Positions 51,775-64,000 of a stretch of DNA of 64,000 nucleotides are shown here, one piece after another. The stretch comes from Trichoplax sp. H2 (Eukaryota; Placozoa; Uniplacotomia; Trichoplacea), in the NCBI GenBank assembly GCA_003344405.1, contig NOWV01000139.1:124001-188000 (forward strand). Reading direction: 5' to 3'. The position numbers were made by a program, and so were the translations under genes. Below the pieces are notes generated by a model. That model was not told the DNA's origin. It searched no databases and saw only the letters and a list, made by a program, of their open reading frames with translations. Position 1 is the first letter of the stretch, and each line of letters starts with the position of its first letter.

Positions 51775-52710
51775 GACCTCTACAGTATTATTATACTGCA
51801 CGACATTCTTACAATTCTGACCATAGCTGATGCCGAGACCTGCCCGAGTTAATCCTTTTACTTGAGAGGCCCTCCTGGGTAGGTAGACATGTCATTTAGG
51901 AGGATTGATGCACTCGTCGTAAAAAAAGAAATCGTAACTAAACCTAGTAATAACAAAATAGGTCGACCTAGTTTCGGCAGTAGTACTGCTTAGTACAGTA
52001 GCCTACAGTATATTCAATGATGGACTGATTACTTGCTGGTGTATAGCGTGCATATTTATTGATTGGGCAAAATCGAAATAAGGTGTAGGTTTAGGCAAAC
52101 GAGCGCAAAAACTCGATGCTTTCTAGACTAGCAAAATTGTGTACTATCTCCCTCTATATTATACATTATTCCCGCATTTTAATATACAGCCCTACATAGA
52201 ACACTATAGTATGATCGAGGTTGGTTCACCTGGATTCCTAGCTTTTCCATCAGATTTGCAATGTTGGTGCTGCTTAGGTATAGTACTGTAGTAAAGCCCT
52301 GTGCCGTCACGTCTAGCAGTTTTAGCTATTTCGCCTTAAATTCGCTTGCTTTGAAATACAGCTTAAATTTTTTTTAATATGGTTCACTGTAACATCGAAG
52401 ATGTAGTAAATACGGCATGATTTTCTTGTAATTCATGCTGAAATTGTCTACCTATGAGCTATAGTAAATCTGAGAATTAAAATTTTTTAAAATTAGCGAA
52501 AGTAAATGTAGCCTTAATTGAAGAGATTATTTTCTTGATAAGCCTCCTATTAGTATTTCTTTGCAAGCTGCAGTTCTTAGTAATCATCATGTAATCCGGA
52601 TTGTCAATACACTCGATAATTATTATTATCTTCGATTCTATGTTGGATTTTTTAATTTTGGTGCGCTTTGATTTTGTTGCTGAGATTTTCATTATTATTA
52701 CTATTAACAG

Positions 52711-55700
52711 AAAAAAATAAAGCCATCTAAACTTACTATACCTCTGGAAGTTGGTACTAGAGTGGAAGCGAAGGACTATTGTGGCAAATGGTAATTTATC
52801 TTGGTTTATAACACTACTTAAAGTTGACGTATAAAGAATAGTTTCAAGTTAAATTCATAAACATGCTGTAATGACATGATGTAACGTTTTATACAAGCTG
52901 GTAGTAAGCAGTCTATACTGACTTTATTCAAAGTAATTGAGCTGTGTGTTATAGGTACAGTAGACGTCTATAGACAACACAGTACATGCATAACATATAT
53001 AAGCTGGAACCAAAAGGATCAATATCTGTTTTGTGCTTGATTGCATGGCGACGTGTAAACAACGACGTGTGCAAGAAAATTGCATAAATGAAGCATGAAT
53101 ATAACGATTGCAAAAGAGTAAATGTGAATCAACGGATCACTTGCTATACTTAATTTATAATTGAAAGATTAAATGTTTGACATTTATAGTAGCCAAAAAA
53201 TTTTACGCCTTTATAGATGCCATGATATTACAATCATTTTGTTTTGTTAACAACTATCTGTTGTTAGAAAAACTCGTAATCAGGTTGTAACCAAGCAACA
53301 AGTTCTTAGCTGCTCGAATGGATTAAAGTTAACATTGCGGAATTACGTTATCTTAAGTAACAAGAATAACTACAAATAAACTTTATTAAATGTGCAATTG
53401 TGTTACTGTGTTTTGATTGGTTCAATGATGCTGCTTATATATGAAATGTCCACGATTTTGCAAATTCATTTACTAATGTTTGGATAATGAATAAGATCCA
53501 CATTTTTGTCCTCTATTCTGTATTAGCTATCATTGATCCTTTATCAGTTTCTTATGGGCTTGTTTATTGATTTATTGTCACTATTGCGTGCTTTAATCCA
53601 GTATAGATTATTTCTAACTTACTGACCTTATAAGATGCATCGTAGTAATTGATTGATTATGTTGTAGGTATCCATCAAAGATAAAGGATGTTGACGAGAA
53701 AAACCAAGAAGTATTAATTCATTTCGAAGGATGGAGCAGTAGATTTGATGAATGGATTGATTTAAAAAGTTCCAGATTACGTCCCACTGTCAGGACATCT
53801 AGTAGGAAAACTTCATCTACCGCAAGTCCTATCCTGAAGGTATGCATGAAACCGAATAGTAGTAAACTGTAATTCATGTTATTTTGTTAAAATTATCTCA
53901 TAGCGAATGCTAATATCATAGGAATGGCAATGTGGGGAACATGTTTTAGCGCGTTGGTCTGATTGTAGATATTATTCTGGAAAAATCTTAGCAAGGAAGC
54001 AGAATGGTATACACTGAGTTTTTTGGGATTGATATATATATATATATATATTTTCATAAAAATCTTTGATTCCATACATCTTATTAAAGAACCTTCTTCT
54101 GCTTCTTGATTGTTGCACATTAGGATTGTATGAGGTGCTCTTTGATGACGGATATAAAAAGCTTTGTTTGCCAGCTACCATTAAAGAAGACCCACGAAAG
54201 GTAATAATATTATAGGATCAGTGACTAAATCCTAGATAAAAAGTTAACTTATACTATGGAGTACTATGAATGGTTCTTACTTCATTATACGATTTAGTGT
54301 CTCAGCAGTTAATTAGAACAGACTAAAATGTACGTCTATAAACATGCAAAACAAACTTCACTTTATCGATGTTACAAATAAAGGCTGAGTTTGTACATTT
54401 TTCATCTATATTTGTTCTCCAACTTGATTGCGCTGAGTTATTCTTACTCACGATTATAGCCTAAGGTCTCGACAAATAGCACAAAAGTAGATAGAAATTC
54501 ACCAGGATTTGCATCTCGTAATCCTAAATCTTCACGAAGTAGCGCTCGTAGAATGCAATCTCAACGACTGTCTGATGCATCTTCAATCGGACCATATAGT
54601 ATCGATGCAACATCTGAAAGTGAAACTAGTGATGCAACTGATAGCTCGCGTGAGAACAAAAAGACCTTAAGCGCAACGAATTTTATTCACGCCATGGCTA
54701 GAAACCGTGCTACATTGAAATGTGGTAATTTGCGAAAGCATAGTAGCGGCAAGCAGAATGGTCGACCCTTGACAACATCTGCTGGCAGTACAAATTCTAA
54801 TTTGATCTCACCTAGGACTCGTACGTCAGGCTAACCAGTAACTCTGTACAAATGTGTTGTTGAAAAACTCTAGGATATTTTAAAGTGTAACTTGGAGCTA
54901 AATATTTATATTATAGGAAGCAAGAAGCTGGGTATTGACGAAATAGCTTCGAAATTAATAAAACTAGCTAAAACAAGAAAAGACCAAAACCGTAAGTTAT
55001 TGGCATCGACATTATCACTATTATTACTAATCTTAATTTCGTAACTTTCTTTTTCCTTTATACAGATTTGGTGTATGGGCCAGAGTCGAACAAACGCAAT
55101 GGTTAGTTTTGTAGCGTACAATTTTAAAAGTTGATATTCCGGGTAATTTATTTCTGTTTATATTTTTATAGGTGAAAGTAATTCTCTTGGTGAAATTAAT
55201 GGAATTTCCGTGACGAAAAGTAAATTCTGAATGAACAGTCTATCCTAAATGTGTATGAGGATCTTATTGTTATTGCTATCCATTTTTATTTGAATAAAGG
55301 ACCTTTAGCTGAACTGAAGCAGATAAACGCAATAGATAACCGAAACAGTGCAAGTAGTCGACGTTTAAGTTTAAGGCATGATAAAAATGTAAGACTACTG
55401 TAATTTTACCATTATGTATAACTGCCTAGATATTTGGTATTGAATAATTTCGTCCCAATAGCAGAAATCGCAACATCAAAAACGTGATCATAAAGAAGAA
55501 ATCGAAAAAGAGCCTATAAGCACTTTGTGCAAGTGTCCTTTTCCAGGATGCGGGAAAACATTCCGGAAAACAGCTAATTTAGAATCACATCATAGACATT
55601 ACCACGATACGAAGCGGAAGGAAGATAGATCATCAAAACTTAAATTGGGTTGGTTCTCTAGATGTTGTGATATTGGAATGAATTACAATGTGTTGGGATT

Positions 55701-57889
55701 GATTTACGATCGTAAAACCTTGTTATGATTAGCGTCAACGAATAGAAAACGATCTGTATCTACTACTGACGTAGAACTCTCCAGGCAGAGAATTAAGCGC
55801 CGCAGAACTAGCGTTCCTCCGCGTAGCAGTTTGGCAAACCATGGTAATTATAAATAATAGTTAAAATTACGCTATTTTGATAAGTAGTGTTGCATTAGCC
55901 AAGATATTCCTAAATCTTTATCTGAATTTTCTTTGATAACATTCAATCTTTTATTTAGACTCAAATATTAAAAATTCAAAACACGCGAGTGATGATGACA
56001 GTAACTCAGATCAAGATATTGTTCGATGCTTATGCGGAAAGAATGAGGAAATGGGTCTGATGTTACAGGTCAGAATTCATTTACTGCTTATAGTAACGTT
56101 ATTTCATAATTGATGGTTGATTGTATTTCGATAATCTTTACAGTGTGAAAAGTGTTTGACTTGGCAGCATACTGAATGCATCGAAGTTGATAGCGATAAC
56201 ATTCCCGTGAACTACCTCTGCTATCTTTGCCTATGCCCTCCAGGTATTGCTTATGAGAAAGAGCATTGTAGTTTGCTCAAACTTGCTTTATAATATTACA
56301 AACTTTGATAATGCCTATATGTTTACTTTCTAACGGTTATTGGTAACCTGATTCAACAACAGGTCAGAGGCAAAGAAGTAAATTTAAGGTTTGTGTTTCT
56401 TTATCGCACTACTTACTTACTTTATTCACAGTAATGTACTTAATGGTGAGGTTGAGATTGACAGAACGCATTGTTTTCCTCTTGGATTTTACAGTATCAC
56501 AGTAACTGGCAGAAAAGCGGTGTTTTAGCCTCTTTACTTACCGAGCAAAGTAGTGAAAATGTTAAAGCTAGATCACAATTATTACGTCGTTGCGGGAGCC
56601 TTATTGCTGATATGAATGAGATATCGTCAGTTATGCACGGGTTATGGATGAAAGTTAATATGTTTTCAAGGTATTGTATGAATTCACGATATTGATTAAT
56701 TGTAAAAACACTTTTATGAGCTGTCGTAACAGTTTTATTTATTCTTTCATTTACAGTAAGGATAATCATATCGATCTTGAAGATTTTGTAAAGTGCTTAA
56801 ATGTCCGACTTCCATCAGCAATCCGACGTGATGATGAAAAGCTCAAAATTCCTATTGATTCGAATAGTAAGTCAAGTAATGATTGCAGCAAAGATACAAT
56901 CCCGAAAGAAACTCAACAGAACACAATTAAGATGAAAGGTTTTCAGAAAAGCGACTGTAATGTCGATTGCAAGGAACGCACTCCAATTAATAATTGCGTA
57001 TTTAGTACGAATCACAATGTAGTGGATTTGAAATCACCTGATCGTGATCCTGCAATCAACGCAGTCCACGATTCCAACAATCATTCATCGGATATATGTA
57101 AAAGTTCAAATGATCCTAGCTTAAACGGATATTCTAGCCCTCCAAATGATGCTATCGGTAGTAAAATTATTAATGGTTCAGGTGAACAATTAATTGGAAA
57201 TGATTCACTGTTTGCTGATGCTGAAACATGGTTATCTCATTCCGAAGGCAGCTTGTCTTCACTTTTATCTGATCGATTACGCTTATTGATGGACATTAAT
57301 GCGGCTCAAAACCAAGTGAATAACAGTTTCGATATCATAGAAGCAAGATTACACGGTAGCCTGATATAAACTAAATATTAACTTCTATTAATATAACGCT
57401 ATTTTAATTTTCGAATATTTGTAGCAAGTATAGTAATTTTTATAATGTACAGTATAATGGGTATACCCGTATTTAGTACCCTTAACTACAGAAATGATAA
57501 AAATTTAAATGAAATTTAACCACGTTTTATTTGTATTGAAGATATAGAGAGTTCTTCTGAAGATACCGTAACTTCCATTGTTGATCGTACCTTTAAAGCA
57601 GGCAAATCATTGTCGTCATGCAACAATCTTGACAGTCCGATATTAAGTACTAATGCAGGTAACCGTTAAGGAATGATTTAACTGTTACATACTGTATATA
57701 TGATCCTAATTTAATTACAATTTGCTAGATTGTATCAGGACGGTTGTTATAGATGAAAATAAAGCCAGAAGAGCGAGACAAAACAAATGTTTTCGTGACT
57801 GTAGATGGCTTAAATTTAGGAAAACCATTCAAGATCTGCAGTGGTTGAAGTTGTTAGCTGCCATTGTTAATGAACCGTTCAAGGAATAG
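52711..57889 (+). CDS. PHF20: PHF20/PHF20L1-like chromatin reader (first exon not found)
   Basis: PHF20 is a subunit of the MOF-NSL histone acetyltransferase complex; its Tudor domains read methyl-lysine. Exons: 52711-52790, 53668-53839, 53922-54006, 54124-54200, 54460-54820, 54917-54991, 55066-55101, 55172-55219, 55300-55388, 55462-55648, 55733-55843, 55959-56068, 56144-56243, 56363-56388, 56495-56670, 56757-57355, 57542-57658, 57729-57889. Phases agree throughout (869 visible residues). First Tudor: VGTRVEAKDY..WYPSKI..HFEGW..FDEWIDL. Second: EWQCGEHVLARWSDCRYYSGKI..YEVLFDDGYKK. C2H2 finger: Cys366, Cys371, His384, His389. PHD finger with all ligands: Cys464, Cys466, Cys478, Cys481, His486, Cys489, Cys503, Cys506. 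If the donor at 57356 is not used, exon 16 reads to TAA at 57369 (781 residues). Numbering starts at the first visible codon; no Met there. Confidence 0.93.
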
Positions 57890-58522
57890 CCGAAATAAAG
57901 TTGAATTCGCATGCAATACCTATGCCAGTTATACGATCTGAAGGATTATAATTTTACTAAAAGTCTTAGGATGTATACGTTTCATAAATCATTTGTACAG
58001 TACCATATGATCACGAAGTCTTACAACTAATTATAGTGTATTCGACATAAGTACTTCTAAGTACGATGTAATTAAATTTGTATAATACTAGATTTTATGA
58101 CATCCGTTGTCAAATTGCTTAGCTAACGGGCTAATGATTTTAATTTAACGTTTTAGCTTTATTTATTTAAGCAATGTTGAATGTTAAGAACTAGCTAATA
58201 AACATGAATTATAAAGCATTAATTCGTGGTATGACCTATGCCTACATGTGCATTTTAGTGGTTTTATAGTAAGCAATTGATAAGTTAGCTCATATAAATT
58301 CGTTTGACAGGCAGTAAAGTAATACTAAAGTTATGTAACAATCTGCAAACATTGAAGATGCTGCATTAAAATAGTGATACGGTTTTATGGAATAATTGTG
58401 CACAGCAAAGATATTTAAGTAATATGACGATGTAAAAACAATATGAAGTGTAATATTCATAGCTTAAGGTAGCAAATAAAATCTTAAAGTTACGGAAACA
58501 ATATACAACTATTTAGACCTAA
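57890..58522. other. Convergent 3' interval PHF20 / SLC17
   Basis: 633 bp between the long-form PHF20 stop and the SLC17 stop. AATAAA at 57894-57899 and 58196-58201 could end PHF20 transcripts; TTTATT near 58150 could serve SLC17 on the minus strand. No GTACW array and no other gene. Confidence 0.4.
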
Positions 58523-61500
58523 TTACCACAAACCACTAGTGCTTTGTGTCAGTTCACTGTAGGTTATTGATGGCTTTGATTTGTCATAGGATTCTTCGTG
58601 ATCATCAATAGCCCAGTTTTGCAGATTTCCGGTAGCGAAGATTAAATAAAAGGCCATACCAAAGAGGTACATAGCAGCGGAGATATAAAATACAACTTGC
58701 CATTGCTGTCGTGTATGCTGAATCAAGAAAATGAAAGTGCATTGTGATGAAATAATGTGCTGTAAGCGGATAGGGTCTTAGAATCAGAGTTGTTGACAAC
58801 GTGATGCTACTATATTTAAAAGTGTCCATATGAGTGCACTCTCGCAATATTCCATGATAATTAATGGATATACAAGCAGTTTATTCCATCAAATGTGCAT
58901 TAAAATCAGTAAATGGTGTAAGCTGTACGAAAGACTTACCGATACATCGACAATAATCCCTACTATAAACGGACTGATAATACCAGGCAATGTAGCAAAG
59001 CAATTCGTTATTCCCATGAGAACACCGGCATATTGAGGTGCAATGTCTAGATGATTTACGCGGAATCCTCCCGAGCTACCAAATGCTCGACCAGCGACTG
59101 CAACACACATACTGGCTATGGTTAAATTAATTTGTTGACAACCAGTATAGCTCGCTAAAATTAGAAAAATTCCAGGGATTGACAGTCCTACGAATTATAA
59201 AATGAAGATTGATAAAGTGAACAGAGTTTGATGCTGCAATTATATATTTTCGCATAAACAGTTGCACAGTAAAAAGCAGTACATAAAATAAGCAATTAAG
59301 GCAATAAAATTTTGAAAAATTATGTTCATCCCGAATCATTCCAGTTGTGGTTAATACTAGCTTTCATGTAAGTATACGAACCAAGAGTGTTAAATATCTT
59401 TCGCACCGCTGTTACGGAAAGTACACCATTTTTACCAAGCTTATCAGCAAAATACGCCGCAATCGTGTTGATAACCACTAAGACTACGTAAGGAATGGCG
59501 GAAAGTAATCCATTCTAATGCAGTCAATTTGAGTCTTAATTTAGTTAAGACAATGATAATCATTTAAGCTTGAGAAATTAATGAGTTTCATCTTTAGTTA
59601 TCGTTAATAAATAATCCATGAATAAATATCCAGCATTATTGTTGCTACAATTCAACTTTCGACACATTAAGTAATCAAATTAATACTCACTCGTTTAAGA
59701 TCAAAGTTTAAAACCTCTTTGAAGTAAGTAGGTAAACATAACAGTAAAGTATAAGTGCCCCAATTATTGCAAAAGTGCGCTACCGCTATTGCATATACGG
59801 GTAGAGAAGTTGCTATTTTTTTCCAAGGAACGGATTTCGGCTGAAATAATATCAATTACGCTATTAAAATTTAAAAGATTATCAAATCTAAGGATTTACT
59901 ATTGCAGAAAAATATATATTGATTCATTTAGAAACGTTCATATATTAGCTCTAGCATGCAATAATTTTACAGTTATCATGTCATAACTCAAAATTGCGAT
60001 AAGTATCGTTAAATATCGTATGTCAACAGATAAGTAATGCTACAAACGAAATCAGATAATTTTAAATTTCATACCTTTTTCTGAGACAGAGACAGGCCAA
60101 TGGCATCGTGAATGAAAGTCAGCTCTTCCGATGAAATGTAAGGATGCTCGGATGGTGAATCGAATACTAGCAACATCCAGGCTACAAACCATGCTAAACC
60201 GATTCCACCATATATGTAAAAAGTTATTGTCCAACCAAATCGAGCACAGAGGTATCCAGATAAGACTAAGGTAGTTGCCATACCGAAATAAACACCTAAA
60301 GAGAGTAAAATCAAAAATAGACCAGTATCGGTTGGAACACGACTGTTGCTTACAGTCCTACCTGAATACGTAAACGAAGTTAATTTGCTTCTCTCAAATG
60401 GTGGAGCCCAGCGCGCCCAGATAGCGTGCATAGCAGGCAGTCGTACTCCCTGCATAATTAAATATTTATTCATTCTATTCTACATTATCTCCATTTGATT
60501 ATATCTCCTCCATAATATAGAATAAACAAAATACTCAATCCTAAACACATCGTTAAATGTTCTTACCTCTAATATGCCTTGAATTATTTGAGAGGCTATC
60601 ATGAGGCCAACGCTATGACGCACTACGATAGGAGTTAGTATGTTCAAAATTGATGTACCAAGCATAGAATAACCGGATAAACGTTTGCCGCCCCATTTTT
60701 CCGCTAACCATCCACCTGGCACTTGCGTTATGATAAATCCATAGAAAAATGACCCTAATATAATGCCTTATTAGGCAAGTTATAGTAGAATAAAGCAAAA
60801 CCGACACTGTTAATATTTACTGGTACTGTACAGTACAGTACAAGATAACTATTTTATCTTAAAGATTTCTACAGTACTGTATATGTGAATGAATTTTTTT
60901 AAAATTGCGTCGGATTGAGTTATTAGTAACGCAGTTCGTATAGTCTCTTACTTGTAAATTTGAAAATTGAGATGTCGATATATCGCATAGCAATAAAAGT
61001 TAGCTTTACAATAATTAATCGTTTACAACTTACTAGCCAGATCACCAGCAAATAAATCGTTTAAAAATAATGTTAACATGATAAAGTATTGATACTTATC
61101 TCTTAAATGCAACATTGGTCGACGAATTTCGATACAGCACGCATAATGAATTTGATTTTAAACTACTTTTATAAAACTCTTGGAGTCACAACGTCATCAG
61201 CGTTAACTAAGAATACTAACCTCGTAATTTGTGATCCCAGTCGAATTCCCCGATTAACTGAGGAACAATGTGGTTAGGTTAGTACAAAATTAATCACAAT
61301 TCAAATAGCAATTGAAAGGTACAGTACTGTAGCTAGATTGAATATCAAAATTGATAAAAGGGATGCATGATCACATTCAGCTAGAACTACTCGATTGTAG
61401 AATCGTTGGGAGAATTCTATTACTCCATATGTAATATTATTCAACAGAATAAACTTCAATTTCTAAGCTTACCTGTGTTCCAGTGATATTGTACTTTGGG

Positions 61501-61748
61501 CACTCGACCGCCGAACTATTGTAGCTAGTGTCCACAGTGGTATTGGTCATTGCGACCATTACGATACTCAAATTAGCTCGTAAAGCAATATGGCAATAGA
61601 AACCTAGGAATCCCATTAAAGCTAGCACGTATCGTGTTGGCAAACAACGACACTGAGAACAAATTGTATATACACAATTGGTCGATTCCATTGTTACACG
61701 ATTATGTTGACCGCCTAAAAGCGGTTGATTTTCATCCATTCTCACCAT
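58523..61748 (-). CDS. SLC17A5: Sialin-like SLC17 anion transporter
   Basis: Major-facilitator anion transporter; sialin exports sialic acid with protons from lysosomes. Exons, minus strand: 61748-61473, 61258-61222, 60754-60567, 60449-60362, 60295-60075, 59840-59691, 59514-59382, 59187-58940, 58705-58523. Phases agree, 507 aa (human sialin 495). Starts MVRMDENQPLLGG: the ENQPLL is an acidic dileucine lysosomal sorting motif. Arg39 before helix 1 occupies the same number as human Arg39 (the Salla-disease site). Three N-glycosylation sequons (NTT, NSS, NIT) lie in the first luminal loop. Further blocks: SFFYGFIITQVPGGWLAEKW, PAMHAIWARWAPP, HFCNNWGTYTLLLCLPTYF, GGFRVNHLDIAPQYAG, GITNCFATLPGI, FYISAAMYLFG, and a Ser/Thr-rich tail. 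HFCNNW is nearer to sialin than to vesicular glutamate transporters, but the substrate is inferred. One intron (60361-60296) is only 66 nt. Confidence 0.92.
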
Positions 61749-64000
61749 CTTTGGATCGGATTTTGGATTCCAGTATACTTTTTGAAACGCTTTGGTTATT
61801 CTACTACTGAATCAACACAAAAATACACGCATATAGTAGCACTTGTAAGGATCATCGTTGTGAAAAATTTTTTAATCAGGCTACATGTACTGTACAAGTA
61901 TGTTATCGCTTTTCAGAATCTTCATTCAAACTACTGTAATACGAGAAACTATAAATGTCTTAACCGAAACAATGCTTGACACGCGATAATGACATTTCTT
62001 CAAAATTGCTGTAATAGCTACAAATATTGTAATATCTATTTATTTATTAACCAATAAGTACTATAATAATCTATAATCAATATATATAATCAAGTGAAAT
62101 ATTGTAACGCACTTTGGAAATAGTTCAGCAAAACCTACCGACAACAAGCAGTCTTCAGTAATGATAATAATCTTTAATCTTTACACTGTCAATGCAGTGC
62201 GGCGTTTCAACTTGTGAATAAACTAGGCGTTAATTGAATCCTAATCCTGTACTGTATAATAACTATAAATTGAAAAGTATCCTGTAGTACACTATAATGT
62301 AACTGTAAGTAAACGAATGTTGTCAATCTTGAACAAAGACTCTTTTAAATCATAAATTGCAATTTCATCGTAAAAACAGCACCCTATCAACATCAGTTCC
62401 GCCACCATTGAAGTACAGTTTATATCCTACGGGATATTTTTATGCTTTAGCAGAGGCTGCTACATAGTAGTGGTTCGAGTATTTTGCCGAGCTGTATCTG
62501 TCCTATCTGCTACGTAACCGATCATCGATTGATAACTGAGTTGCGAGATACGGTAATAGCGATGAAAAGCAAACATTGATAACATTACATTTTCATCTAC
62601 AGAACAGTACTATATACTAGATGGACTACTAGATAAAATCCTGTGAGGCTATCAGTAGCGAATCACCTCGCTAATAAAATGCCAATAAGGTATTTAAAAA
62701 TTTTTGATAACTCCTATGATAACATTCTTTGTATTGTACCGCAGTTAGCTACTGCCAATACAGTCGAATATGAAATAACATAGGAAGTTTGTTCTTACGA
62801 TAATGTAAATAGAGAAAGAAACGTGATTATCAATCAGTGCATTAGGAAGAACGATGCTGATAATGCGGTCCGTTTCTTTCTTTGATAGAGCTGAGAAAAT
62901 TCCAATTTTTTTTCCTCGAGTGCAGTAATCCCTCGTTTATCCCGTTCAAATTTTAGCCAATTAACTGCGTATGAATTCCACCTCATCTTTTCCTGCCATG
63001 CTGTCATTTACTGTTAATTAATTTAATTTAGTTTAATCTTAATCCTTAACTTACAGTTAATACTGTATAATCTTTAATCTTTCATCAATATGCCCAACGT
63101 CAAGTCCCTGAATATCAGTCATACTACTGCACCATAGCTTAACAGACATAACCAGGCAACCATAGGTAAACTAGCTCGTTTTCGTTAGAAGTCTTAAGAA
63201 GAGTTAACAGAAAAAATACTGTATCCATTGATATCTCCTAACTTCGCAGATCGATAAGCTAAGAGTAATAATTGTTGCACTATTCGTCAGAAAGGATACC
63301 CTATTAACTTAATACTACAAAACTTTTCTTCATCCATTCTGACTATCATGATCTGATTCAGTCTGGTTCAGTACATTTCCTAAACTTAACGGAGAAGTAC
63401 ATAAACCGCAGGTTCAGCTAGTCAGCCCATAGGAACAAACTGAAAGAAAGAAAAATCTCTTGCCATAGTCCACACTCAATCAAAACTCGTACACTGAAAG
63501 AAAAATAAGGACTATCGGTAGTGGTGAGTACCCTACTGTACTTGTACAGTACATTAGACATAACAATATATTATACAGTTTGAGAATTAAATCGAGACGT
63601 ATTCCTAGCAAATTCATTCAGTATTTTCTTTGCAATTCTTTATTAGCAATAGAGTTCAGTTTATTCTTGACTCCCGTCACATGGTCAGCCCGACACATGG
63701 ACAAAATGATTACATAATGCTTCTAACAGTACCCACTACAGGATGCTGTACGCGGATGTAGTTATGATTTTTAAAAGGTATTCCTTCATAAAGAAATGTC
63801 TTCATATTGGCGTTGATTACCTGCCAGTACTGTAATTATAATTAATCTGCATTCCTTCTTCGGACGTACTTTCAATGTCACAATAGCACAATAATTCACA
63901 GGAAGTAAGGTTAGCGAATCCACAGTAATATCCGACTCCTGCTATTTTTATAGACTTTTATAGTATTTTCGTACTGTTGATACTATGAGAGGATAAATTC
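61749..64000. other. No gene recognised at the right end
   Basis: About 2.2 kb upstream of SLC17, expected to hold its promoter. Isolated short GTACW pieces occur (about 61887, 63535-63555), and also within SLC17 introns (60825-60842, 61318-61330), but no long array. No open frame with motifs, no tRNA-like box pair noticed. Confidence 0.4.

Larger units (their letters stand above)
49488..52710. promoter_or_regulatory. Divergent intergenic interval GLS / PHF20
   Basis: GLS reads left, PHF20 reads right, so both promoters and the PHF20 first exon should be here. GTACW arrays start about 50 bp from the GLS ATG and run to about 50312, with another cluster at 51614-51774. The stretch 50313-51600 is less AT-rich than the introns but shows no gene I recognise. 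51775-52710 is plain AT-rich sequence. Confidence 0.5.

Noticed and set aside
54026-54050. TA microsatellite in a PHF20 intron as a regulatory element
   Set aside because: Plain (TA)n run of ordinary length; nothing suggests function.
61749-64000. tRNA or snRNA gene upstream of SLC17
   Set aside because: A GGTTCGAG-like word near 62471 lacks a partner A box and a cloverleaf; no snRNA landmarks seen.

Overview
This AT-rich, intron-rich stretch comes from an animal nuclear genome. Genes have many short exons with GT..AG introns, and the contents are metazoan (TPD52, NKAIN, PHF20, sialin-type SLC17). A compact non-bilaterian invertebrate fits best, and a placozoan such as Trichoplax is my guess, but nothing here proves the species. 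Exon boundaries below were worked out by hand from splice sites, reading phase and remembered family sequence, not from transcripts.

Layout, left to right. 1-8.5 kb (minus): two tandem SLC35F3/F4-like transporter genes, the first cut by the window edge. 8.5-14.1 kb: no gene recognised, one roughly 118-bp tandem duplication. 14.1-16.4 kb (plus): TPD52-like. 17.8-23.9 kb (minus): ribophorin II (RPN2), whose 3' exons appear three times around two 20-N gaps, which looks like an assembly artefact. 24.5-27 kb: arrays of the self-complementary pentamer GTACW. 27.0-30.8 kb (plus): NAPRT. 31-35 kb: more arrays, a 24-bp perfect palindrome and a weak unknown minus-strand gene. 35.0-36.4 kb (plus): NKAIN. 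38.1-38.8 kb (minus): SF3B6. 39.2-40.3 kb: arrays. 41.2-44.0 kb (plus): HMG-CoA lyase. 44.4-49.5 kb (minus): glutaminase. 49.5-51.8 kb: arrays. 52.7-57.9 kb (plus): PHF20-like. 58.5-61.7 kb (minus): sialin-like SLC17. 61.7-64 kb: nothing recognised.

These are separate housekeeping and neural-type genes, not a pathway cluster: ER glycosylation (RPN2), NAD salvage (NAPRT), U2 snRNP splicing (SF3B6), leucine and ketone catabolism (HMGCL), glutamine hydrolysis (GLS), chromatin reading (PHF20), lysosomal anion export (sialin-like). The most notable non-gene signal is the GTACW lattice. Its dense tracts fill all three divergent 5'-5' intervals (RPN2/NAPRT, SF3B6/HMGCL, GLS/PHF20), and none is seen in the convergent intervals (HMGCL/GLS, PHF20/SLC17). 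Two enzymes that are usually mitochondrial (HMGCL, GLS) have visible first methionines without a targeting presequence, and HMGCL ends in a peroxisomal-type AKL.
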